DNA from: Prevotella sp. UBA2755
GTDB lineage: Bacteria; Bacteroidota; Bacteroidia; Bacteroidales; Bacteroidaceae
Assembly (NCBI GenBank): GCA_002353225.1
Contig: DEJF01000060.1
Coordinates: 7,788-29,670 of the forward strand
Length of the DNA: 21,883 bases
Reading direction: 5' to 3'
This document shows, in pieces, positions 1 to 6,391 of the stretch (within the stretch, counting starts at the first letter, position 1; each line of letters begins with the position of its first letter). A program made the position numbers and the translations under genes. Under the pieces are notes generated by a model. It was not told where the DNA came from and did not search any database. It saw only the letters and a program-made list of their open reading frames with translations.

Positions 1-822
1 CGGTACCAGCAACAAGCACAGAAATGTGAGACCCGCTTCCTGTATGATGCCCTGCGACTGATGAACCAGTGTGACATTAACTACCGCCAGTCATCTAACA
101 AACGCCTGCTGGTGGAACTGACACTGATAGAGGTCGCCCAGATCACACAGCCCGATGAGGGGGCTGGCAGTGGGCGTAAGCCCAGAAGATTAAAATCCCT
201 GTTTAAGCACCTGATTCAACAGTCTCAGCCAAAGGAAGCAACCCCGCAGGTAGTTGCGGCTAAGAGTGGGGAGTCTGATTCTAGTAGATCTAGTATTCCT
301 AGTAGATCTAGTGATTCCAAGGCGACGCCCCAGTTAAAGAAATCGGTAGGATTCTCTTGGGACAAACTGCGCGAGAAAGCAAGTACCAAGAGTAAGATGC
401 AGATCATCCCCGGTTCACTGGGACCTACCGACCCAAATGGCGTCATCAAAATAGAACATGAGGAATTCAGCCAGCAAGACCTGGAGTTCCAGTGGATGAT
501 GATGTGTAACCGTATGCCTCAAGAGTTAAGCGGTATCGCCACCCGTATGAAGAATATGAATCCTGTCGTCACGGAGATGCCTCAGGTGGAGGTGGTAGTA
601 GAGAACCAACTCGCCTTCGACCAGATGATGGAAATCAAGGGAAGTATCGTCAGTACCCTGAAAATCTATCTGCATAACCATGACATTACCCTCAATATCC
701 GTATTGCCGAACATCAGGAGAAAGTGCGTATTCTGACCCGCCGGGAACAGTTCGAACTCATGGAAAAAGAATATCCCGCCGTTGCTAAACTGCGGGACAT
801 CTTCGATCTTGAACTGGCATAA
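1..822 (+). CDS. dnaX: DNA polymerase III gamma/tau subunit, C-terminal part (5' end outside window)
   Basis: The frame is open from base 1, so only the last 273 codons are present and the start lies upstream. The first residues (LYDALRLMNQCDINYRQSSN, then RLLVELTLIEVAQI) match the end of the clamp-loader collar domain III of DnaX. A Ser/Lys/Pro-rich linker follows (roughly window residues 55-110), then a C-terminal tau-like domain ending in DIFDLELA. DnaX bridges the clamp loader and the polymerase core at the cytoplasmic replication fork. The linker holds two copies of CTAGTAGATCTAGT (281-294 and 299-312) encoding Ser/Arg repeats. The gene converges on asnA with 14 nt between the two stop codons and no room for a separate terminator. 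The domain III match is clear; the tau tail is assigned by position. Confidence 0.85.
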   Translation, partial: RYQQQAQKCETRFLYDALRLMNQCDINYRQSSNKRLLVELTLIEVAQITQPDEGAGSGRKPRRLKSLFKHLIQQSQPKEATPQVVAAKSGESDSSRSSIPSRSSDSKATPQLKKSVGFSWDKLREKASTKSKMQIIPGSLGPTDPNGVIKIEHEEFSQQDLEFQWMMMCNRMPQELSGIATRMKNMNPVVTEMPQVEVVVENQLAFDQMMEIKGSIVSTLKIYLHNHDITLNIRIAEHQEKVRILTRREQFELMEKEYPAVAKLRDIFDLELA

Positions 823-836
823 TTGCCAATTAATGA

Positions 837-1874
837 TTAAATCAGTGTCATTCCCAACTTCTTACATTCCTTCCGCATATCATCCGGCCAGATAGAAGCC
901 TGTATCTCACCGATATGCCCTTTATGAAGGAGCACCATACACAGACGGCTCTGCCCTATTCCACCACCAATACTCAAAGGTAACTCCCCGTTGAGCAGTT
1001 TCTGGTGGAAATAAAGCCCCTCACGATCCTCTTTGCCCTCCAGTCTCAACTGTCGAAGCAAAGACTCCTTATCGACACGGATACCCATTGAGGAGAGTTC
1101 GAAAGAACGTTCTAATACTGGATACCAGATAAGAATATCACCATTCAGCCCGGCAAGTCCATTCTCACCCACTGTTGACCAGTCGTCATAATCTGGAGCA
1201 CGACCATCATGCTTCTCACCATTCGACAACTTACCACCAATACCGATGATGAACACGGCACCGTATTTCTCACAAATAGCATCCTCGCGCTCTTTAGGCG
1301 ACTTGGCGGGATACATCTTCAACAGTTCCTCGGCATGGATAAACGTAATCTTCTCCGGCAGGAAAGGCTTGATCTGTGGATAGGTCTCACAGGTCAGATA
1401 CTCCGTACGACGGATTGCCGCATATATACGCTCCACCACATTCTTCAGATAAGCCACTGTACGCTGCTCTTTCGTGATGACCGCCTCCCAGTCCCACTGG
1501 TCGACATACAAAGAGTGGAGGTTATCCAGTTCCTCATCCGCACGAATGGCATTCATATCGGTATAAATACCATAGCCCGGCTCTATCTCATACTCCGCCA
1601 GAGAGAGACGTTTCCATTTCGCCAGGGAGTGAACAACCTCTGCCTGTGCATCCCCTAAGTCCTTAATAGGGAAAGTCACAGCACGTTCCACCCCATTCAG
1701 GTCATCATTGATACCCAGTCCCTTGAGTACGAACAAAGGGGCAGTGACACGGCGTAAGCGCAGTTCCGTCGATATATTCTGTTGGAAGAACTCCTTAATC
1801 AATTTAATCCCCTGCTCAGTTTGTTTCATATCCAGCAGGGACTGATAGTCGATTGGTTTAATCAGTTGACTCAT
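837..1874 (-). CDS. asnA: Aspartate--ammonia ligase (asparagine synthetase A)
   Basis: 345 residues, close to the usual AsnA length of about 330. The enzyme makes asparagine from aspartate, ammonia and ATP in the cytoplasm, and its fold is related to class II aspartyl/asparaginyl-tRNA synthetases. Family landmarks are the N-terminal block with TAPLFV and the segment VERAVTFPIKD, the internal DQWDWE, a central block with GKLSNGEKHDGRAPDYDDW, and the C-terminal motif-3-like GGGIGQSRLCM at about residues 303-313. The start at 1874 is supported by a Bacteroidota-type promoter immediately upstream (1901-1931). It is monocistronic, convergent with dnaX, and back-to-back with the tRNA-Arg gene. Confidence 0.96.
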   Translation of the reverse strand: MSQLIKPIDYQSLLDMKQTEQGIKLIKEFFQQNISTELRLRRVTAPLFVLKGLGINDDLNGVERAVTFPIKDLGDAQAEVVHSLAKWKRLSLAEYEIEPGYGIYTDMNAIRADEELDNLHSLYVDQWDWEAVITKEQRTVAYLKNVVERIYAAIRRTEYLTCETYPQIKPFLPEKITFIHAEELLKMYPAKSPKEREDAICEKYGAVFIIGIGGKLSNGEKHDGRAPDYDDWSTVGENGLAGLNGDILIWYPVLERSFELSSMGIRVDKESLLRQLRLEGKEDREGLYFHQKLLNGELPLSIGGGIGQSRLCMVLLHKGHIGEIQASIWPDDMRKECKKLGMTLI

Positions 1875-1900
1875 ATCTTATATGTGTTATTTTGCGACTG

Positions 1901-1931
1901 CAAAGGTACTACTTTTAAACTAATCTGCAAG
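1901..1931 (-). promoter_or_regulatory. Promoter of asnA (Bacteroidota type)
   Basis: On the minus strand TACCTTTG (1901-1908) fits the -7 consensus TAnnTTTG. CTTG (1928-1931) sits exactly 19 nt upstream, as expected for the -33 TTTG element. The asnA ATG is 26 nt downstream of the -7 box. Confidence 0.7.
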
Positions 1932-2058
1932 GAAATTTCTAAATTATTTCGCAAAATGACACAAAAATAAATTATTTTCTTTCACTTTGTACCACCTTGT
2001 GTAATATTAAAAGATTATAAAACTCCATCCACTAAACGCAAAACTCTAAACTTTTTAT

Positions 2059-2066
2059 TACCTTTG
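2059..2066 (+). promoter_or_regulatory. -7 promoter element of tRNA-Arg
   Basis: TACCTTTG fits TAnnTTTG and ends 10 nt before the first base of the tRNA, a natural distance for transcript initiation. No good -33 TTTG is visible 19 nt upstream. Confidence 0.55.
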
Positions 2067-2076
2067 CAAGTCGTTA

Positions 2077-2150
2077 GGTCCCGTAGCTTAGCTGAATAGA
2101 GCGTCAGATTCCGGTTCTGAAGGTCTTGGGTTTGAATCCCAACGGGATCA
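2077..2150 (+). tRNA. tRNA-Arg (anticodon CCG)
   Basis: A full cloverleaf can be folded by eye. The acceptor GGTCCCG pairs with CGGGATC (one G-T pair). The D stem is GCTT/GAGC. The anticodon stem TCAGA/TCTGA carries loop TTCCGGT, and the T stem TTGGG/CCCAA carries loop TTTGAAT. The anticodon CCG is at 2111-2113 and reads the Arg codon CGG. CCA is not encoded; the discriminator is A2150. The last 20 nt of tRNA plus flank (2135-2154) are repeated exactly at 2249-2268, as happens at integration sites in tRNA genes. Confidence 0.95.
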
Positions 2151-2157
2151 CGAAGTT

Positions 2158-2209
2158 AAAAGGAGAATTAAATATGAAACTCGTTTTCAAATATTTAAGG
2201 CTCCTTTTT
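2158..2209 (+). terminator. Terminator of tRNA-Arg
   Basis: AAAAGGAG (2158-2165) pairs with CTCCTTTT (2201-2208). After a 2x2 mismatch, TTAAATAT pairs with ATATTTAA to extend the stem. The 3' arm ends in a T run. Confidence 0.7.
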
Positions 2210-2214
2210 ACTTT

Positions 2215-2240
2215 GTAGGATGGCAGGCGCCAGCCTACAG
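2215..2240. repeat. Short inverted repeat between the two tRNA 3'-end copies
   Basis: TGTAGG and TGGC pair with GCCA and CCTACA around an AGGC loop, with one mismatch. It occupies most of the 2210-2248 gap between the first terminator and the duplicated tRNA end. It may be a remnant end of a lost element. Confidence 0.5.
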
Positions 2241-2248
2241 GGATATAC

Positions 2249-2268
2249 AATCCCAACGGGATCACGAA
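2249..2268 (+). repeat. Duplicated 3' end of tRNA-Arg (possible att scar)
   Basis: This is a 20-nt perfect copy of 2135-2154, covering the 3' half of the T arm, the acceptor strand and the first downstream bases. The rest of the tRNA is missing here. tRNA 3' ends are classical tyrosine-recombinase attachment sites; with only 114 bp between copies, an inserted element appears to have been almost wholly lost. Confidence 0.6.
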
Positions 2269-2273
2269 AGACT

Positions 2274-2300
2274 AAAAGGTTTCAAAGAGAGAAGCTTGCT
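2274..2300 (+). repeat. Left copy of island-flanking direct repeat
   Basis: 27 nt matching 15047-15073 at 26 positions. Everything between the two copies is defence genes or their intergenic DNA; outside them lie core genes and the repeat nest. It overlaps the 5' arm of the terminator hairpin. Confidence 0.6.
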
Positions 2301-2325
2301 TTTTAACTCTTTGGAGCCTTTTTTC
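2274..2325 (+). terminator. Second terminator behind the duplicated tRNA end; left edge of island
   Basis: AAAAGGTTTCAAAGAG (2274-2289) pairs along all 16 positions, allowing G-T pairs, with CTCTTTGGAGCCTTTT (2307-2322), and T's follow. It is probably the original tRNA terminator. Its 5' arm and loop (2274-2300) recur with one mismatch at 15047-15073, at the far end of the defence island. Confidence 0.7.
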
Positions 2326-2440
2326 ATGCCAATTAAAGCCTGTTTTCATGTCAATTGGAGGCTCCATTTGATTTGCGATGCCTCGGTGGAAAATCTTTAT
2401 GAAGAAACGGCAACGACTTCAAGTTGCTTGACAAGGTGTT

Positions 2441-2486
2441 CAAAAACCCAATCCCCACACTTTTATACTTGGTGTGGGGATTGGGT
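2441..2486 (-). terminator. Rho-independent terminator of the restriction operon
   Basis: A 15-bp perfect stem has arms 2446-2460 and 2472-2486 and an 11-nt loop. Read on the minus strand it is followed directly by TTTTTG. It lies 87 nt past the vsr stop and closes the minus-strand operon. The rest of 2330-2572 holds no gene I can support. Confidence 0.85.
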
Positions 2487-2510
2487 ATACAGCAGAACGC
2501 CCTGTTCATC

Positions 2511-2559
2511 GCAATTGTCCGACGGATTCAAAATTTTTCGAATTGTTGCGGACAATTGC
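2511..2559. repeat. 11-bp perfect inverted repeat behind vsr
   Basis: GCAATTGTCCG (2511-2521) and CGGACAATTGC (2549-2559) are exact reverse complements around a 27-nt AT-rich loop. They lie between the vsr stop and the terminator. No T run follows on either strand, so the hairpin may protect the mRNA 3' end rather than terminate transcription. Confidence 0.5.
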
Positions 2560-2572
2560 AACAAACATCCTG

Positions 2573-3103
2573 TCAAACGACATCTCCTTCTGCTGCCATT
2601 GGCATTTGCTGGTCCTCTTCATTCAGCTGCGGATAGGCAGTAATACGGGGCTGATGGTCTTGTAACCATATATGGTTCAGCGTGAACGCAATCGACTCCA
2701 GCGTTTCCTCACGCTTCGATGGTTTCAACTCGCACTCCCAAACTGTGATGCAATGCCAGCCCATTTCAGCCAGTTTACGCTGCTCTTCCTTGTCCCGCTC
2801 CTTGTTCCTGCGAATCTTTGCTACCCAAAAGTCTCGGTTCGTCTTGGGAATCTTACAACACTCAGAATTTCCTAATACTTCCATATCCATCAAATGGCCA
2901 TGCCAAAAGCAACCATTCACAAAGATGCACGTTCTATATTTCTTCAGTACCAAGTCAGGATGCCCAGGTAGCCGCTTATGGTTCAGCCTATAACGGAGCC
3001 CTCTCTTCCACAACCCACGTCGCACAATCATTTCTGGCTTTGTATCCTTTGAATGGATCGCTGCCATATTTTTGTGCCGTTGTTCTTTAGAGAGCTTATC
3101 CAT
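2573..3103 (-). CDS. vsr: Very short patch repair (Vsr) endonuclease
   Basis: 176 residues; E. coli Vsr is 156. Vsr nicks beside T in T:G mismatches created when 5-methylcytosine deaminates, which protects m5C sites from mutation. Visible family features are the N-terminal KEQRHKNMAAIHSKDTKPE with Glu24, LPGHPDLVL with the catalytic Asp50, FVNGCFWHGH (61-70) with His68, PKTNRDFW (86-93) and GWHCITVWECEL (115-126). Compared with E. coli, Thr63/His64 are Val62/Asn63 here, and the zinc-binding Cys after HGH is shifted to a Cys-Cys pair at 82-83. It starts 2 nt after the mcrC-like stop and is the last gene of the operon. Its presence points to an m5C methyltransferase in the locus, and one is found at 8191-9303. 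Confidence 0.93.
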   Translation of the reverse strand: MDKLSKEQRHKNMAAIHSKDTKPEMIVRRGLWKRGLRYRLNHKRLPGHPDLVLKKYRTCIFVNGCFWHGHLMDMEVLGNSECCKIPKTNRDFWVAKIRRNKERDKEEQRKLAEMGWHCITVWECELKPSKREETLESIAFTLNHIWLQDHQPRITAYPQLNEEDQQMPMAAEGDVV

Positions 3104-3105
3104 GA

Positions 3106-5253
3106 TTACTTTTCTGTAACAACATGGCTATTACAAAGTCCTACAAATTCCATATAAGTCATGGAAACACCCAAAGAATCTTGAGTTGCTGCATTAACAG
3201 CAAAGCCTAAATCCTTATATTGATCAAGTTCAAATTCTATTCGAAGCGATTCTCCTACTTTAGTATTGACAGACTTCACTGCATAATAACCCGATAACTT
3301 CTGATTCAATACAGGTATTAAATAACGGATTTGCCGCAAATCCACATCTTCCCTAATTCCCTGATGACTGCAACTAAACTTACACGGAAGCCCATTCTTC
3401 AAATCGGCCATAATGCCAACATTATACTGATTACTTGCTGAAATTAACAAATAGAGTGGTTCACCCTCCTGATAGAAGAGTCCCTTTTGGGGAATAGCAT
3501 CACTCAACATATCAGTTGCTCTATTCCCTATCAACTCTGCAATAAAGTCTTCAAGCAACTTGCGATTATCCACATCCTTAGGCCTTAGAGGAAATGCACC
3601 GATATTCACTTCGTCAATCGACCTTTGGAAACGGGCTTTTGCTACATCCAAAGGAGCACCGTCTCCTGGGAACAATATATATCCGCCAATCACCTCCTTT
3701 TTCAATTGACTACCATCATAATCCTTGTAATAGATAGCATCCCGATAGCGGTGCATCTGATTGATGGCATCATTTGGTGGTGTATCAACCCCGTTCACAT
3801 TCCCGTCAATCCGATATTTCGCATCAAAGAGGTAAGTCATCTTCATCCCCTTCTGCACGTCATCCTTCCTCAACTGAAGCACGATGTCTGGTTTTTGGGG
3901 AACGGTTGGCACAACCAGATTCTCCATACTAATATTCTCATTATCCTTATCAGTATGCTTGGGATTATAGACTAACTCAGCCAATTCCACTCCATCCTTT
4001 CGGAAGAGAATACGAGAATGTTCGCCTTTGCCCAGTTCCCAAGTAAACACACCGCTCATCTCCATACGATTACGGTGTTCCATATCTTCCATGCTAATAC
4101 CAAGTTGATCCCTCACAATATGGCTCACCTCAATGAAACACCATATCTCATACAGCGTGGCTATATCTTTCGACTGAAGGCGATAGATACCATCATTCAG
4201 CGAATAGGCCCGTCGCAACAGATTCCACGTCGTATAGACCTGACTATAGCCTGTTGCCCTTTGCAGCACAAGACTCTCCTGATTCAATCCCTTGAATCTT
4301 CCCACCGTCCTGAAAAAGGGATTTCGCCTGAGATGCTTCAACGTATCCACCATCTCGTCCATATCTTTCTTCATCACGGGAGAGACATTTTTAATGGCTT
4401 CAATGCGTTTCTTCAGCGACTCATACTTCTCTGTAATCTGACCAAGCGCATATTTCAGAAAGCGGTTCTCCTGAGTATCATTCGATTGTATCTGCTCTTC
4501 CACCCTATATAGATGCGCAGGCTCTCGTCGATGTTCTGCCAGTTCATTCTCAATATTTGCAGGCACTCGTTTCAATTTATCTGCCCTCAGATACACCTCA
4601 TATCCATGCAGCCGATGGCGAGGACGCTCAATGATGTTCCTGCAAGCTTTGATAAACTTCTGCTGTTCTCCTGCAAACACGCTCCACCAGATCAGTTCTG
4701 GTGTCTCTCCCGTTGTATCTGGCGTAAAACCATGAAAGGTACGCTTCATATAGTCGAGCGACAGCATTCTATACTCCTGCTCGATGTCCTCGATGATCTT
4801 CCGCCAGTGCTCATGATAGTTGAGTTTCGTACTCAGCACCTCATAGCCCAGTGTAAACCGCTTTGTTTCCTTATCTATCTTATATATAAGGTTCAGTTCA
4901 CTCTTGCCGATATCATTACCATAGTTGATAAAGCCTGCCAAAGTGCTCTTCCTAAACGTAAACCGCTCATTGTCGCTTTGCAGCATGGATCCGAACTGCG
5001 CATGAGTTACCTCTTTGTTAAAATCCACCCATACCGGATACTCTGCATTGTCGAAGAACACCGCAGGCGCCTTTTCGCCTTTGACAATGGGCTCACCATT
5101 CCGCTCCACAGCCTCGACACCATCCGACCAAGTGTAAGTAGAAAGAAGATTCTCTTCTCCCACATTACCCTTTGCCTTATTCCAGATGCCCTCGAACTTC
5201 GAACATTCGACGTACATCGTGAAATCCTCGTGTCGTATGGTCAGTAGGTCCAT
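3106..5253 (-). CDS. McrC-like DUF2357 / PD-(D/E)xK nuclease
   Basis: 715 residues, longer than E. coli McrC (about 350). It has an N-terminal beta-rich region (1-140) and a DUF2357-like middle (about 70-330, with HLRRNPFFRTVGRF at 307-320). A C-terminal nuclease of the PDDEXK_7 type shows KPDIVL (Asp456), LFDAKYR (Asp477, Lys479) and the downstream QMHRYRDAI (499-507). The last 170 residues are not recognised. In McrBC systems this subunit is the nuclease that associates with the McrB motor, and the McrB-like partner is encoded two genes upstream. The ATG lies 49 nt after the fic stop with no strong Shine-Dalgarno; vsr follows after 2 nt. Family assignment rests on the active site and gene context. 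Confidence 0.85.
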   Translation of the reverse strand: MDLLTIRHEDFTMYVECSKFEGIWNKAKGNVGEENLLSTYTWSDGVEAVERNGEPIVKGEKAPAVFFDNAEYPVWVDFNKEVTHAQFGSMLQSDNERFTFRKSTLAGFINYGNDIGKSELNLIYKIDKETKRFTLGYEVLSTKLNYHEHWRKIIEDIEQEYRMLSLDYMKRTFHGFTPDTTGETPELIWWSVFAGEQQKFIKACRNIIERPRHRLHGYEVYLRADKLKRVPANIENELAEHRREPAHLYRVEEQIQSNDTQENRFLKYALGQITEKYESLKKRIEAIKNVSPVMKKDMDEMVDTLKHLRRNPFFRTVGRFKGLNQESLVLQRATGYSQVYTTWNLLRRAYSLNDGIYRLQSKDIATLYEIWCFIEVSHIVRDQLGISMEDMEHRNRMEMSGVFTWELGKGEHSRILFRKDGVELAELVYNPKHTDKDNENISMENLVVPTVPQKPDIVLQLRKDDVQKGMKMTYLFDAKYRIDGNVNGVDTPPNDAINQMHRYRDAIYYKDYDGSQLKKEVIGGYILFPGDGAPLDVAKARFQRSIDEVNIGAFPLRPKDVDNRKLLEDFIAELIGNRATDMLSDAIPQKGLFYQEGEPLYLLISASNQYNVGIMADLKNGLPCKFSCSHQGIREDVDLRQIRYLIPVLNQKLSGYYAVKSVNTKVGESLRIEFELDQYKDLGFAVNAATQDSLGVSMTYMEFVGLCNSHVVTEK

Positions 5254-5302
5254 TAGATTACAGTGTCTTTTTACCCAACCAAGTATGAATTACCCAACCG
5301 TT

Positions 5303-6382
5303 TTAGGTGGTACAAACTAGTAAAACCTGCCATGAGCCTCCTCGTATGCCTCCAATGCGTTGGATATAACCTTTCTCTTGAAGATTCTTTATTTGCTTCT
5401 GCACAGCATTCTCACTCACCAATAAAAGTTTGGATAATCCCACAATTGTGATTTTAGGATTAGCAACCATTTCTTTTAGTATTTTGATGGTCGTCTCATT
5501 CTTAAATGTAATGAGTTCTCCATCATACCACCACACAGCATCTGCCCTCTCACCAATAAACCTCAGATTATTCTCTATGGTTTCCTCCATCTGATGAGAG
5601 ATATAAGTTACAAAAGCATTTGCCTGTTCCAACGTTGCATTTGCACCATCAGAAGGAATTGGTCCGACCTGCTTATCTGCTTTTCCCAACGCATCAAGGT
5701 AATTCTTCTTTGTCTTGCTTCGAATCACCAGCATCGGATAGTCATGCTTTGTCAAAATATAGTTCATCAACAGTCGGGCTATTCGACCGTTTCCATCCTC
5801 AAATGGGTGAATACGAATATATCGGTAGTGGAACAGGGCAGCCAATTCTACTGGCGACATTATTTCATCTTCCTCCACCTGATTATACCACGCCACCAAA
5901 TCTGCCATCAAGGCAGGAGTTTCCTCGGGAGATGCATATTCAAAGCGTTCTCCTGATGGCGTTATGACAGAATTGGGGCGTGTCTTATAACATCCCGCAT
6001 GAACCACATAACTTGTATTCACTCCGCCAGGCAATTGCCTATATACGGTATAATCTTCTCGTAGCATCGTTTGATGGAGCGTACGGATAAAAGTCTCTGT
6101 CAGAGGTTTCTCCTTGACACTCGCCTCTTCCTGCATCATTTTCAGGCAGACATTATGAGCCTTCATTTCCTCCAAATCTCTCATGTATGCATTTCCAACA
6201 ACACGGCCGAACATCAACAATAGTTCCGTTTGTCCATACGTCAAGGTATTACCCTCAATATGGTTGCTGTTATAATTAAACTCCAGCATGAACTTTCTGT
6301 TCAACCTCTGCAAGTATTCATCCTTTATTGGTTGAACGTTCTGCCACTCCTGATATAATTCTTCTATCTTTCCCATACGCAT
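5303..6382 (-). CDS. Fic family protein with C-terminal winged helix
   Basis: 359 residues. Fic domains transfer AMP or related groups from nucleotides to target proteins. The core motif HPFEDGNGRIAR (His192-Arg203) is complete, so it should be catalytically competent. The inhibitory motif [S/T]xxxE[G/N] is present at Ser39-Gly44 (SNHIEG), N-terminal to the Fic core, which marks a class II self-inhibited Fic. Residues about 300-355 look like a winged helix-turn-helix. The gene starts 9 nt after the mcrB-like stop and ends 49 nt before the mcrC-like start, so it lies between the two subunits. The target is unknown. Possible roles are control of the restriction complex, a back-up toxin, or self-regulation of the operon through the DNA-binding domain. 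An in-frame ATG two codons downstream (M3) is an alternative start. Confidence 0.92.
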   Translation of the reverse strand: MRMGKIEELYQEWQNVQPIKDEYLQRLNRKFMLEFNYNSNHIEGNTLTYGQTELLLMFGRVVGNAYMRDLEEMKAHNVCLKMMQEEASVKEKPLTETFIRTLHQTMLREDYTVYRQLPGGVNTSYVVHAGCYKTRPNSVITPSGERFEYASPEETPALMADLVAWYNQVEEDEIMSPVELAALFHYRYIRIHPFEDGNGRIARLLMNYILTKHDYPMLVIRSKTKKNYLDALGKADKQVGPIPSDGANATLEQANAFVTYISHQMEETIENNLRFIGERADAVWWYDGELITFKNETTIKILKEMVANPKITIVGLSKLLLVSENAVQKQIKNLQEKGYIQRIGGIRGGSWQVLLVCTT

Positions 6383-6391
6383 CTCTCCTTT

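Noticed and set aside
2296..2665. Three overlapping plus-strand ORFs (62-115 codons)
   Set aside because: They cross the terminators and the vsr 3' end and overlap each other in different frames; none looks like a protein.
4513..5247. Long plus-strand ORF of 244 codons
   Set aside because: It is antisense to the McrC-like gene, which has clear active-site motifs; the antisense translation has no recognisable features.
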